Assembly: GCF_009498275.1 (NCBI RefSeq)
Contig: NZ_CP045643.1
Location: forward strand, 1,054,001-1,118,000
Direction of reading: 5' to 3'
Source: Streptomyces fagopyri
Lineage (GTDB): Bacteria > Actinomycetota > Actinomycetes > Streptomycetales > Streptomycetaceae
Length of the DNA: 64,000 nucleotides
This document shows, piece after piece, positions 18,597 through 27,060 of the stretch. The notes under the pieces were generated by a model. The model saw nothing but the letters and a program-made list of their open reading frames with translations. It did not search any database and was not told the DNA's origin. Position 1 is the stretch's first letter, and the number at the start of each line of letters is the position of its first letter. Both the position numbers and the translations under genes were made by a program.

Positions 18597-18943
18597 CCCT
18601 GCCCGCCGGAATCGACCCGTCCGTCCCGCCGAGCGGCGCGGGGTGCGGTGACTGCGACGCTGTCGACGGCTGGTGGTTCCATCTGCGGCGGTGCGCGCAG
18701 TGCGGTCACATCGGCTGCTGCGACGACTCACCGTCGAAGCACGCCACCGCCCACGCGCAGAGCACCGGACATCCCGTCATCCGCAGTTACGAGCCCGGCG
18801 AGACGTGGTTCTGGAACTTCGAGACGAACGAGATGTACGAGACGGGCCCCGATCTCGTCGCCCCCGAATGCCACCCCCTGGACCAGCCCACGCCGGGCCC
18901 CGCGGGACGCGTGCCCGCGAACTGGGCGGACACGCTGCGCTGA
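18593..18943 (+). CDS. UBP-type zinc finger domain protein
   Basis: 116 residues; the ATG at 18593 overlaps the previous stop (ATGA), with GAGGAGG inside the upstream gene. It has the ZnF-UBP spacing of Cys and His: GCGDC, WWFHLRRCAQCGHIGCCDDSPSKHATAHAQSTGHPVIRS. In eukaryotes this finger binds the free C-terminus of ubiquitin. In actinobacteria its ligand is unknown, and translational coupling to a redox regulator and kinase suggests a role in that signal path. It is the last gene of the operon; no clear hairpin follows. Confidence 0.88.
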   Translation: MTLPAGIDPSVPPSGAGCGDCDAVDGWWFHLRRCAQCGHIGCCDDSPSKHATAHAQSTGHPVIRSYEPGETWFWNFETNEMYETGPDLVAPECHPLDQPTPGPAGRVPANWADTLR

Positions 18944-19336
18944 CGGGGCCGTGGGACGGCGGCCGCGCGTTCGCCCGGAATCCGGACTCACAGGACTGGG
19001 CCGACTCCCCCTACCGAACGGACCCTGAACCGTGGCACCTGACCGAGAACGCCCTGTGCATGGTCGGCATTCCTGAGACGATCGCTCAAGTCGTCGACAT
19101 CCGCCGGTGCGAGCAGCCCCAGGATGTGGGGTGGACGCCTCGCCCCCACCTCAACTGACCCCTGCTCTGAATGGGCTTGTGAAGCAGGCCGGCCGCCGGC
19201 CGTACCTGGCGGCAGGCGGCAGGCGGCAGGCGGCAGGCGGCACTGGGAACCCCGGTCTCCCTCCGTGGGCACGCACTGCCCCGCACACCCGCCGACCGCT
19301 CCGACCGCAGTCGGGCAGGTGCACGGAGGAAAAAAG
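18944..19336. other. Gene-free stretch with a 7-bp tandem repeat
   Basis: No supported gene. Five exact copies of GGCGGCA lie at 19208-19242. One plus-strand frame up to a TGA at 19156-19158 reads rather protein-like (TENALCMVGIPETIAQVVDI) but lacks a start codon and ribosome-binding site, so it may be a gene remnant or chance. Confidence 0.6.
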
Positions 19337-19639
19337 TCAGACGGTGGTGTCCGCCTTGCCGGGGTCGCTCGGGTGCGACTCAAGAGGGGTGACGACGGAC
19401 GTCATCCAGGACCACAGCGGCAAGGTGCTCAGGATCCTGTCACGCAACTCGGCCTCGTCGTTGGCCCGCCACAGGGCGATGCTGCGCATCTCACCCACCG
19501 GACGCCAGATCCGGACCAGGTGGCCGGAGGCGATCAACTCGACGGCCCGGGCGGCCTCCGCGGCGCGACGGCGGTCGACCTCGGCCGTCTCGGTTCCGTC
19601 GGGAATGTTGGTGGTGACCTCGATCAGGAACTCTTTCAC
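19337..19639 (-). CDS. Muconolactone delta-isomerase-like protein
   Basis: 100 residues from a GTG at 19639 with GAAAGG 7 nt upstream. The sequence MKEFLIEVTTNIPDGT... LVRIWRPVGEMRSIALWRANDEAELRD... LPLWSWMTSVVTPLESHPSD follows the CatC pattern, including the LWR-like segment, the LPL.. motif and the final HP.D. CatC is a small alpha/beta-barrel decamer that moves a double bond in muconolactone. Here there is no catechol dioxygenase or muconate cycloisomerase, so an analogous isomerisation in another ring-derived pathway is more likely. It follows the NMT1-like gene by 39 bp on the same strand. Confidence 0.75.
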   Translation of the reverse strand: MKEFLIEVTTNIPDGTETAEVDRRRAAEAARAVELIASGHLVRIWRPVGEMRSIALWRANDEAELRDRILSTLPLWSWMTSVVTPLESHPSDPGKADTTV

Positions 19640-19678
19640 AAGCCAGCCTTTCTCTGATGTGCGAAAAGACACCGCGGC

Positions 19679-20557
19679 CTAAGCCGTGGTGGGTCGGGTG
19701 CGATAGAAATCGGCCGCGGTGAACGTGGCGGGCACGCCCAGTTCGGCGGCGACCGCTTTGACGGCCGTCTCGGCGGTGGCGAGGTCCGCCTGACCGTCGA
19801 TGCCGAACGACGGGGCGATGAACCTCTCGTAGTGCGCCCGGACTTCCTCTTCCGTGTGTCCGTTGAGGAAGGCCTGGAGATACCTGACCGTGGTGTCGGG
19901 CTCGTCCCGGATCACCCCTAGCGCGCGCCGGTGGGCCAGCACGACGGCCTGGACCGCGGGGTCCTCCGGATCGGTGTAGGTCGGGTCGACGGACACACCG
20001 ACCGTCGGGATCTGGAAGAGGTCACCGGCGAAGGCCAGCACCCGCCAGCCGTTCTCGGCGGCCACGGCTTCGGGCACCAGGGTGTCGCCCACCACCGCGG
20101 CGTCGATCGTGCCCTCGCGAAGCCTGCGCAGGTCCATGCCGTAGTCGCCGGGTGCACGGACGATGGTCTCGACATCGCGGTCCGGGTCCAGTCCGGCCTG
20201 GCGCAGCATGATGCGGGTGAAGCAGCCGGGCCCGGTGTGGCGCGGATGCACGGCCAGACGCTTCCCGGCCAGGTCGGCCAGCGAGTCCAGGCCGGGCCGG
20301 GCGAGGAACCAGAACTGGGGCTGCTGGGTGTTCACATTGAGCGCGACCCATGGGATGCCGCCGACCAGCCGGGACAGCAGTGTCCGGCCCAGGCCGATGA
20401 CGGCGCCGCGGCGCAGCCGCTCCGGATCCCAGATCGAGCCGTCCCGCAGGGCGACGTGGACACCGGCGTCGGCGTAGAAGTCCTGCTGGTCCGCGATGTA
20501 GGTGACCAGCTCCTCGTGGGGACCGCGCCCCACGTAGGCGAGATCGATCGTGTGCAT
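19679..20557 (-). CDS. NMT1/SsuA-like substrate-binding protein without signal peptide
   Basis: 292 residues from the ATG at 20557 (GAGGAAGG upstream). It is a type II periplasmic-binding-protein fold: IDLAYVGRG start, WFLARPGLDSLADLAGKRLAVHP, ETIVRAPGDYGMDLRRLREGTIDAAVVGD, GVSVDPTYTDPEDPAVQAV. It has no signal peptide or lipobox, and no permease or ATPase gene lies nearby. Some members of this fold are cytoplasmic enzymes (4,5-dihydroxyphthalate decarboxylase, THI5) rather than transport proteins, so an enzymatic or ligand-sensing role in the adjoining pathway is possible. It is divergent from the CoA-transferase gene across a 681-bp gap and probably cotranscribed with the isomerase-like gene. 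Confidence 0.75.
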   Translation of the reverse strand: MHTIDLAYVGRGPHEELVTYIADQQDFYADAGVHVALRDGSIWDPERLRRGAVIGLGRTLLSRLVGGIPWVALNVNTQQPQFWFLARPGLDSLADLAGKRLAVHPRHTGPGCFTRIMLRQAGLDPDRDVETIVRAPGDYGMDLRRLREGTIDAAVVGDTLVPEAVAAENGWRVLAFAGDLFQIPTVGVSVDPTYTDPEDPAVQAVVLAHRRALGVIRDEPDTTVRYLQAFLNGHTEEEVRAHYERFIAPSFGIDGQADLATAETAVKAVAAELGVPATFTAADFYRTRPTTA

Positions 20558-21238
20558 GAACGCCTTCCTCAAAGGTGGCTGTGCCCTGTAGGCGGTCCGC
20601 CCGCCGGCGCATCCGGGCGGGCCCGGCGGAGGTGTGTCCAGGACGGGGGTGTCGTCGCAAGGACGTCCTGTCGCGGCCCGGCCGGAATGATGCCGATGGC
20701 GTGGATGCGCCACATGTCCGCTGTGCGGATGTGGGTGGCCCGGCGGGCCGGCCGCCGACCGTGCGGGGCGCTGGAAACCCGGGAGCTTCGGGGCGTCGAA
20801 GGATCTCCCGCACGGCTGGGCAAATGCGGCAGACCGGGCAAATTCCCGAGGGTGTGGGTGATCGGCAGCACTGTACACGCCGTCGCCGGTGCGGCTGGAC
20901 ATGCGAGCGAAACTCCCGATGAGCGGCGGATTCCTTGATCGACTCCCGTTGGCCGAGGTCTCTTCGCGGCCCCTCCGGGCTCGGCCGGGGTCTCGTCACT
21001 CTCCGGTCATGCGCGAGCAATTCGCCTCCAAGTTGCCTTCAGGTGAAGCGATCTGGCGATGTGTCAGGCCTGTGCGCCGGTCCTTCGGTCCGGTCGTCGA
21101 CGTCCCGGCGCCAGGGCCCCGGGACGAAAGGGCCTTCCCAGGAAGTCCCCAGGCGAGTCTTGACGTCGACGAACACCCTACCTATGGTCGTTCCAAATGC
21201 TGGCGCGAGTTCGAGATAATGAACACGGGTGGTCAAAG
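20558..21238. other. Divergent regulatory gap with no gene
   Basis: 681 bp between the NMT1-like gene and the CoA-transferase gene without a supported coding frame. It holds the promoter annotated at 21160-21188, an imperfect inverted repeat near 20707-20740 (CCACATG...CGGATGTGG), and a short inverted repeat GTTC-8-GAAC at 21209-21224 in the leader, a possible regulator site. Confidence 0.6.
21160..21188 (+). promoter_or_regulatory. Sigma-70-type promoter for the F420 catabolic operon
   Basis: TTGACG at 21160-21165 and TATGGT at 21183-21188 are separated by exactly 17 bp, close to the housekeeping consensus. Transcription should start near 21195, giving a leader of about 44 nt to the ATG at 21239. 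The TGGTCGTTCCAAATG segment over the -10 box and start site, and the GTTC/GAAC repeat after it, are candidate sites for the IclR protein encoded at 27061. Confidence 0.7.
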
Positions 21239-22435
21239 ATGACTCAGCAGGTGCGGGCTCTGGCAGGAACGCGGGTGATCGACGCCGCAACGATGGTTGC
21301 GGGCCCGCTGGGCGCGTCGATCCTGGCTGACTTCGGTGCCGACGTGGTCAAGGTGGAGCCCATCGCAGGGGACGAGTCCCGTACGTTCGGCCCCGGCCGG
21401 GACGGTATGAGCGGTGTCTACGCCGGGGTCAACCGGAACAAGCGGGCGATCGCACTCGATCTGCGCACGGAGGAGGGCCGGGAGCTCTTCCACGAGCTGT
21501 GCGCCGGCGCCGACGTGCTGATCGAGAACATGCTGCCCACGGTGCGCGCCAAGTTCGGCCTGACCGCCGAGGAGCTCCGCGAGCGCCACCCCCACCTGAT
21601 CTGCCTGAACGTGAGCGGCTACGGTGACAGCGGCCCGTCGGCCGGCCGGCCCGCGCTGGATCCCGTCGCCCAGGCCCTCACCGGCATGATCCAGGGCACC
21701 GGGGACCCCGACGGCCGCGGCATCAAGGCCGGTCCGCCGGTCGCCGACAGTTCGGCCGGATACCTTGTCGCCGTCGCGGCCCTGGTCTCACTCTTCGCCA
21801 GGCAGAAGACCGGAGCCGGCCAGAACGGCTCGGTGTCGCTGGTGGCCTCGCTGTTCCACCTTCAGTCACCGTGGCTGGGCCAGTACATGCTGGCCGACTA
21901 CGTGGCACCGCGCGTCGGCAACGCGAGCAACTTCTACGCGCCGTACAACGCGTACGCGACACGCGACGGCGGGGCCGTCCACATCGTCGCCTTCAACGAC
22001 CGGCACTTCGAGCGGTTCGTGAAGGCGGCCGGCGCCGAGCACCTGCTCGACGACGAGCGGTTCACGAACGCGGCGAGCCGGCTGGCCCACCGCGAGGAAC
22101 TCGACGTGGTGCTCGCTCCCTGGTTCGCCGAGCGCGACCGGGACGACATCGTCACCCTGCTCACCGACCAGAACATCATCTGCGCCCCGGTCCTCGCGTA
22201 CGACGAGGCCGTGGATCACCCCCAGATCCGCGCGCTCGAGATGGTCGTCGGCTTGGAGAGCGAGGCACTCGGCGAGGTCCGGGTGCCGGGCCTGCCGATC
22301 AAGCTGTCGGACACTCCGGGCCGTGTGGAGCGTCCGCCGACCGCCCTGGGCGAGCACACCGCCGAGCTTCTCAAGGAGCTCGGACACAACGACCAAGACA
22401 TCGCACGGCTGCTGGCCGCGCGCGTCGTCCGCTGA
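21239..22435 (+). CDS. CaiB/BaiF family CoA transferase
   Basis: 398 residues. The ATG at 21239 (GGTGG upstream) is preferred to one at 21197, which coincides with the transcription start. Class III CoA-transferase signatures are clear: AGTRVIDAATMVAGPLGASILADFGADVVKVE, NRNKRAIALDLRTEEGRELF, the region around the expected catalytic aspartate (GRPALDPVAQALTGM), and SLVASLFHLQ. Enzymes of this family swap CoA between carboxylic acids or epimerise alpha-methylacyl-CoA. As first gene of the operon it may activate the pathway substrate using an acyl-CoA product as donor. Confidence 0.9.
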   Translation: MTQQVRALAGTRVIDAATMVAGPLGASILADFGADVVKVEPIAGDESRTFGPGRDGMSGVYAGVNRNKRAIALDLRTEEGRELFHELCAGADVLIENMLPTVRAKFGLTAEELRERHPHLICLNVSGYGDSGPSAGRPALDPVAQALTGMIQGTGDPDGRGIKAGPPVADSSAGYLVAVAALVSLFARQKTGAGQNGSVSLVASLFHLQSPWLGQYMLADYVAPRVGNASNFYAPYNAYATRDGGAVHIVAFNDRHFERFVKAAGAEHLLDDERFTNAASRLAHREELDVVLAPWFAERDRDDIVTLLTDQNIICAPVLAYDEAVDHPQIRALEMVVGLESEALGEVRVPGLPIKLSDTPGRVERPPTALGEHTAELLKELGHNDQDIARLLAARVVR

Positions 22436-22465
22436 ACACACAACGTCCTGAGACGGGAGCATCAC

Positions 22466-23353
22466 ATGAAGGTTGGTATCAGGATCCCCGGTGCCGGTCC
22501 CTGGGCCGGACCGGACGCGATCAGCGAGGTCTCCCGCTACGCGGAGAAGATCGGCTTCGACTCGCTGTGGATGACTGACCACGTGGCCCTGCCCACGAAG
22601 GTGGAGACGGCCTACCCGTACACCGCCGACGGCAAGTTCCTCTGGGCGCCCGAAACCCCCTACCTGGACTGCCTCACGGCGCTGACCTGGGCCGCGGCCG
22701 CGACGGAGACCGTCGAGCTGGGCACGTCCTGCCTGATCCTGCCGTGGCGCCCGCTGGTGCAGACGTCGAAGACGCTCGTGAGCATCGACGTCCTGTCCAA
22801 GGGCCGGCTGTCCGTCGCCATCGGCGTCGGCTGGATGAAGGAGCAGTTCGAGGCGCTGGGAGCGCCCTTCAAGGACCGCGGGCGCCGGGTGACCGAGATG
22901 GTCAAGGCCATGCGCCAGATGTGGACCGAGGACGAGGTCTCCTGGGACGGCGACTTCTACAACCTGCACGACTTCATGATGTTCCCCAAGCCCGTGCGGG
23001 GCACGATCCCGGTCTGGTTCGCCGGCTACAGCGAGGCGTCGCTGCGCCGTATCGCCGCGATCGGTGACGGCTGGCACCCGCTGGCCGTGGGCCCGGAGGA
23101 CTACGCCGGCTACCTCGCCACGCTGAAGTCGTACGTGGCGGAGGCCGGCCGTGACATGAGCGAGATCACGCTCACCGCGCGCCCGCTGCGCACGGCGCCC
23201 TACAACGCCGAGACGATCGAGGCGTACGGCGACCTCGGTGTCACGCACTTCATCTGCGACACCTCGTTCGAGCACGCCACGCTCGACTCCGCGATGGAGG
23301 AGCTGCAGGCCCTCGCCGAGGCGGTCCTGCCGACCGCGCACCGCCTCCCCTGA
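22466..23353 (+). CDS. LLM class F420-dependent oxidoreductase (first copy)
   Basis: 295 residues. Luciferase-like TIM barrel of the F420 subgroup: ...AEKIGFDSLWMTDHVALP near the start, VELGTSCLILPWRPLVQTSKTLVSIDVLSKGRLSVAIGVGWMKEQFEALG in the middle, and GTIPVWFAGYSEASLRRIAAIGDGW. The conserved GVGW.. segment and insertion pattern match the family named TIGR03619. It should transfer hydride between coenzyme F420 and an organic substrate. GGGAG precedes the ATG; 30 bp follow the CoA-transferase. F420 rather than FMN use is supported by linkage to fbiC and an F420:NADPH reductase. Confidence 0.88.
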   Translation: MKVGIRIPGAGPWAGPDAISEVSRYAEKIGFDSLWMTDHVALPTKVETAYPYTADGKFLWAPETPYLDCLTALTWAAAATETVELGTSCLILPWRPLVQTSKTLVSIDVLSKGRLSVAIGVGWMKEQFEALGAPFKDRGRRVTEMVKAMRQMWTEDEVSWDGDFYNLHDFMMFPKPVRGTIPVWFAGYSEASLRRIAAIGDGWHPLAVGPEDYAGYLATLKSYVAEAGRDMSEITLTARPLRTAPYNAETIEAYGDLGVTHFICDTSFEHATLDSAMEELQALAEAVLPTAHRLP

Positions 23354-23377
23354 GGCCCGAACGAAAGAGAGCCGATC

Positions 23378-24826
23378 ATGCGTGCACTGACCTCCAGTGT
23401 TCCGCTGGTCCTCGGTGACCAGCTCACGGACGCCTCGAACGGAGCCACGTTCGAGACCGTCAACCCCGCCGACGGCAGCGTCATAGCGAAGGTCGCCGAG
23501 GCGACCGTGGACGACGTCGCCCGCGCCGTCGAGGCCGCGCGAGCCGGCGCCAAGGCCTGGCAGCGGATGCGCCCCTCGCAGCGCACCCGCCTGATGCTGC
23601 GCTACGCGGCGCTCATCGAAGCGAACAAGGAGCAGCTCGCCGAGCTGCAGAGCCGCGACATGGGAAAGCCGATCCGCGAGTCCGCGAAGATCGACCTGCC
23701 GGTCATGGTCGAGACCGTCGAGTACTTCGCCGGCCTGGTGACCAAGATCGAGGGACGGACGACCCCCGCCCCCGGCCGCTTCCTGAACTACACGGTGCGC
23801 GAGCCGATCGGTGTGGTCGGTGCGATCACCCCGTGGAACTTCCCCGCCGTGCAGTCGATCTGGAAGATCGCGCCGGCGCTGGCCATGGGCAACTCCATCG
23901 TCCTGAAGCCGGCGCAGCTCGCGCCGCTCGTGCCGGTGGCGCTGGGTGAGCTGGCCCTGGAGGCCGGCATCCCCCCCGGTGTCGTGAACGTCCTGCCGGG
24001 CCGCGGCTCGGTGGCGGGCAACGCACTGGTCCAGCACCCGGGCGTCGGCAAGATCACTTTCACCGGTTCGACCGAGATCGGCCAGGAGATCGGCCGGATG
24101 GCGGCGGACCGGCTGATCACCACCTCCCTGGAGCTGGGCGGGAAGTCGGCGCTGGTCGCGTTCGCGGACGCGTCCCCGAAGGCGGTCGCCGACGTGGTCT
24201 TCGCGGCCATGTACGGCAACCAGGGTGAGACCTGCACCGCGCCCAGCCGGCTCCTGGTCGAGCGTCCGATCTACGACGAGGTCGTGGAGCTGGTCAAGGC
24301 ACGGGTCGACGCGGCCCGGGTCGGCGACCCGCTCGACCCCGAGACGGAGATCGGCCCGCTGGTCAACGCGGCGCAGCGCGACTCGGTTCACTCCTATGTG
24401 GTGTCGGGTGCCGCGGAGGGCGCTCGTCTGCTGGCGGGCAGCACCGAGGCTCCGGCAGACGGTCCGGGCTTCTTCTACCAGCCGGCGCTGTTCGCGGACG
24501 TGGCCCCGGACATGCGGATCGCCCGCGAGGAGATCTTCGGTCCCGTCCTCGGTGTGCTGCCGTTCGAGGGCGAGGAGCAGGCGATCGAGCTGGCGAACGA
24601 CACGATCTACGGCCTCGCGGCCGGCGTGTTCACCCGGGACGTCGGCCGGGCCCTGCGCTTCGCCGGGACGCTGGACGCCGGGAACGTGTGGATCAACAGC
24701 TGGGGCGTGCTCAACCCGGCCTCGCCGTACCGCGGGTTCCGCCACAGCGGCTACGGCAGTGACCTCGGTCGCAGCGCGATCGAGAGCTTCACGAAGGAGA
24801 AGAGCGTATGGGTACGTCTGGACTAG
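23378..24826 (+). CDS. NAD(P)-dependent aldehyde dehydrogenase
   Basis: 482 residues of normal ALDH length. Motifs: PWNF with Asn154 (oxyanion hole), FTGSTEIGQ, catalytic base Glu252 in LELGGKSALV, nucleophile Cys286 in NQGETCTAPSRLLVE, and EEIFGPVLGVLPF. It oxidises an aldehyde to an acid, which would then be a substrate for the CoA ligase encoded next. The ligase ATG (24808) lies inside the last codons of this gene, giving a 19-bp overlap and translational coupling. Confidence 0.92.
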   Translation: MRALTSSVPLVLGDQLTDASNGATFETVNPADGSVIAKVAEATVDDVARAVEAARAGAKAWQRMRPSQRTRLMLRYAALIEANKEQLAELQSRDMGKPIRESAKIDLPVMVETVEYFAGLVTKIEGRTTPAPGRFLNYTVREPIGVVGAITPWNFPAVQSIWKIAPALAMGNSIVLKPAQLAPLVPVALGELALEAGIPPGVVNVLPGRGSVAGNALVQHPGVGKITFTGSTEIGQEIGRMAADRLITTSLELGGKSALVAFADASPKAVADVVFAAMYGNQGETCTAPSRLLVERPIYDEVVELVKARVDAARVGDPLDPETEIGPLVNAAQRDSVHSYVVSGAAEGARLLAGSTEAPADGPGFFYQPALFADVAPDMRIAREEIFGPVLGVLPFEGEEQAIELANDTIYGLAAGVFTRDVGRALRFAGTLDAGNVWINSWGVLNPASPYRGFRHSGYGSDLGRSAIESFTKEKSVWVRLD

Positions 24827-26430
24827 CGCCGCAGGGCGCCGACGTCCCGGTCGTCGCCCGACTGCGCGAGCTGCGGGGCCTCGCCCGGTGGTCACCCGCC
24901 GCGGACTACTCGATCGTCCAGGACGCGCTCTTCGCGCAGGATCCGGACGCGGTGGCCGTGCTCACGGCCGGACCGCAGGAAGTCGGCGAGATCACGTTCG
25001 GCGAGGTCCAGGAGGCCGCGCTGCGGATCGGTGACGTACTGCGGGCGCAGGGCGTCGATCCGGGCGACCGGGTCGCGCTCTACCTCGACCCTTCGCCGGC
25101 CGCGGCGGAGGTGGTCTTCGGAGTGCTGGCCGCCGGGGCGGTGCTGCTGCCGATCCCGCGGCTCATGGCCGGCGGCTCGGTCTCGCACCGCCTGAGCGAC
25201 TCAGGGGCGAAGGTGCTCGTCACCGACGGGCTGGGCCTTGAACGGCTGCGCTCGACGGGCTGCGACATCGAGGGCCGTGCGGTGCTGACGGTCGACGGTT
25301 CCGAGGGGAAGGGGATCGCCGGGCGGAAGGTCGACGACCACTCCGACGCACCCTGGCCGGCCGGTCCGACGCACCCCGCCCTGCTGATGTACACCTCGGG
25401 CACCAGCGGTCCGCCCAAGGGCATCCTGCACGGCCACCAGGTGCTGCTCGGCCATGCCGGAGTGGACTACGCCTTCGAGTTGTTCCAGCCCGGGGACGTC
25501 TACTACGGGACGGCCGACTGGGGGTGGATCGGTGGCCTCATGCTGGGGCTCCTCGTCCCGTGGTCGTTCGGCGTCCCGGTCGTCGCGCAGCGGCAGACGC
25601 GTTTCGATGCCGATGCCACGCTGGAGCTGTTCGCGCGGTGCGGCGTCACGACCGCCTTCCTGCCGCCCTCCGTCCTGCGCCTGTTGCAGGCGAACGGCCG
25701 GGCGCCGGAGCGCAGGCTGCGTGCCGTCGTCACCGGCGGCGAGGCGGCGGGACGTTCGGAGATGGCGTGGTCCCGGCTGCACCTGTCGCAGGCCGTGAAC
25801 AAGGCGTACGGCCAGACCGAGGCGAACGGTCTCATCGGTGACTCGGCGGTGCTGGGCTCCGTCGACGACGACACGATGGGCGCCCCCTACCCGGGCCACA
25901 CCATCGCGCTGCTCGGCGAGGACGGCCGGGAGGTCGCCCACGGTGAGGTCGGCGAGATCGCCCTGCGGCTTCCCGACCCGGTCGCGCTGCTGGGGATCTG
26001 GGATGCGAAGACGGAGGGCCCGGTACCTCCGGCCGGCGAATGGCACCGGACCAACGACCTGGCCAGGCGTGCTCATGGACAGCGCCTGGAGTACCTGGGC
26101 CGCGCGGACGACGTCATCAAGAGCCGCGGCTACCGGATCGGCCCCTCGGAGATCGAGGACGCCCTGGTGAACCACCCGTTGGTGGCCGAGGCCGTCGCGG
26201 TCGGCATCCCGGACGACAAGATCGGTCAGCGGGTGAAGGTCTTCCTGCGGATCACCGGCGGCGAGACCGGCGGCGAGGTCGGGGAGGCGCTCCGCTCGGA
26301 GCTGTGCGACCTGGTGGCCGCCACGGTCGGGCCGCACGCCAGACCCCGTGAGTTCGAGGTGGTCTCCTCGCTGCCGAGGACGGAGACCGGGAAGCTCCTG
26401 CGGCGCGCCCTCGCTCCGGCCCCGCACTGA
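24808..26430 (+). CDS. Acyl-CoA ligase of the adenylate-forming superfamily
   Basis: 540 residues; GGAG precedes the ATG inside the ALDH gene. Adenylation motifs: YTSGTSGPPKG, the GTADWGWIGGLMLGLLVPW block seen in acetyl/benzoate/medium-chain ligases, AYGQTEANGL, the hinge-region LEYLGRADDVIKSRGYRIGP and the catalytic-lysine motif PRTETGKLLRRAL. It joins CoA to a carboxylic acid with ATP. In context it would activate the acid made by the coupled aldehyde dehydrogenase. Chain length or ring specificity cannot be deduced. Confidence 0.92.
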   Translation: MGTSGLAPQGADVPVVARLRELRGLARWSPAADYSIVQDALFAQDPDAVAVLTAGPQEVGEITFGEVQEAALRIGDVLRAQGVDPGDRVALYLDPSPAAAEVVFGVLAAGAVLLPIPRLMAGGSVSHRLSDSGAKVLVTDGLGLERLRSTGCDIEGRAVLTVDGSEGKGIAGRKVDDHSDAPWPAGPTHPALLMYTSGTSGPPKGILHGHQVLLGHAGVDYAFELFQPGDVYYGTADWGWIGGLMLGLLVPWSFGVPVVAQRQTRFDADATLELFARCGVTTAFLPPSVLRLLQANGRAPERRLRAVVTGGEAAGRSEMAWSRLHLSQAVNKAYGQTEANGLIGDSAVLGSVDDDTMGAPYPGHTIALLGEDGREVAHGEVGEIALRLPDPVALLGIWDAKTEGPVPPAGEWHRTNDLARRAHGQRLEYLGRADDVIKSRGYRIGPSEIEDALVNHPLVAEAVAVGIPDDKIGQRVKVFLRITGGETGGEVGEALRSELCDLVAATVGPHARPREFEVVSSLPRTETGKLLRRALAPAPH

Positions 26431-26497
26431 CCGGCCCGCTCCGGCGGCACTGCCGCCCGAGAGGGCGCCCCGGCGGCGTCCGTACCCGGACGGCACC

Positions 26498-26547
26498 TAC
26501 AGACACACATCAACGTACGCACACACGTCACGTACAGACACACATCA
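26498..26547. repeat. 15-bp direct repeat upstream of the VOC gene
   Basis: TACAGACACACATCA occurs at 26498-26512 and 26533-26547, 35 bp apart. The intervening bases are AC-rich and include ACGTACG and CACGTAC. Compared with the surroundings this segment is unusually AT-rich. It may be a regulator site or an internal promoter within the operon. Confidence 0.6.
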
Positions 26548-26562
26548 CGAGAGGGACCACCT

Positions 26563-27033
26563 ATGCGTAGATTCTGGCATGTCGGTCTCAACGTCACCGA
26601 CATGGACCGCACCATCGAGTTCTACCGGCTCGTGGGCTTCGAGGTCGTGCAGGACAAGGAGCTCGAAGACGCCAACCTCGCGCGGGCGTTCATGATCGAG
26701 GAGGGCAGCAAACTGCGCTTCGCGCACATGCGCCTGAACAACTCGCCCGACGAGGCGATGCTCGACATCATCGAGTGGCGCGACGTGCCGGTGACCCGCG
26801 AGCGGTCCATCGCCGACACCGTCAACCCCGGCCTGTGCCGCTTCTCGATCCTCACGGACGACATCCAGGGCGAGTACGACCGCCTGAGCGTCGCGGGCGT
26901 CAAGTTCCTGCACACCCCGCAGACCGTCATGGCCCCCGACGGGGTGAACGGATGGAAGATCCTCTTTGCGGCGGACCCCGACGGTACGCTGTTCCACTTT
27001 GTCGAGTTGGTAGGGGACTCAGCCAAGCACTGA
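26563..27033 (+). CDS. Single-domain VOC (glyoxalase-like) protein
   Basis: 156 residues, with GAGAGGGA upstream. Glyoxalase pattern: FWHVGLNVTDMDRTIEFYRLVGFEV, MLDIIEW, GLCRFSILTDDIQGEYDRL and PDGTLFHFVELVG. His6, the Glu of DIIEW and the final Glu of FVELV are at positions that usually bind the metal, so it is probably a metalloenzyme: an epimerase, lyase, isomerase or extradiol-type dioxygenase. It sits between the CoA ligase and the IclR gene; a methylmalonyl-CoA-epimerase-like or ring-cleaving role would fit the pathway but is unproven. Confidence 0.8.
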   Translation: MRRFWHVGLNVTDMDRTIEFYRLVGFEVVQDKELEDANLARAFMIEEGSKLRFAHMRLNNSPDEAMLDIIEWRDVPVTRERSIADTVNPGLCRFSILTDDIQGEYDRLSVAGVKFLHTPQTVMAPDGVNGWKILFAADPDGTLFHFVELVGDSAKH

Positions 27034-27060
27034 GGCTTCCCTGACCGGAAAGCAGGAGAC

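Noticed and set aside
18944..19158. Protein-like frame downstream of the UBP finger gene
   Set aside because: No start codon or ribosome-binding site and no family recognised; too weak to call a gene.
21866..24895. Long antisense frame opposite the CoA-transferase, LLM and ALDH genes
   Set aside because: It spans three real genes, and its sequence is repetitive RGHRG/VGDG-type shadow.
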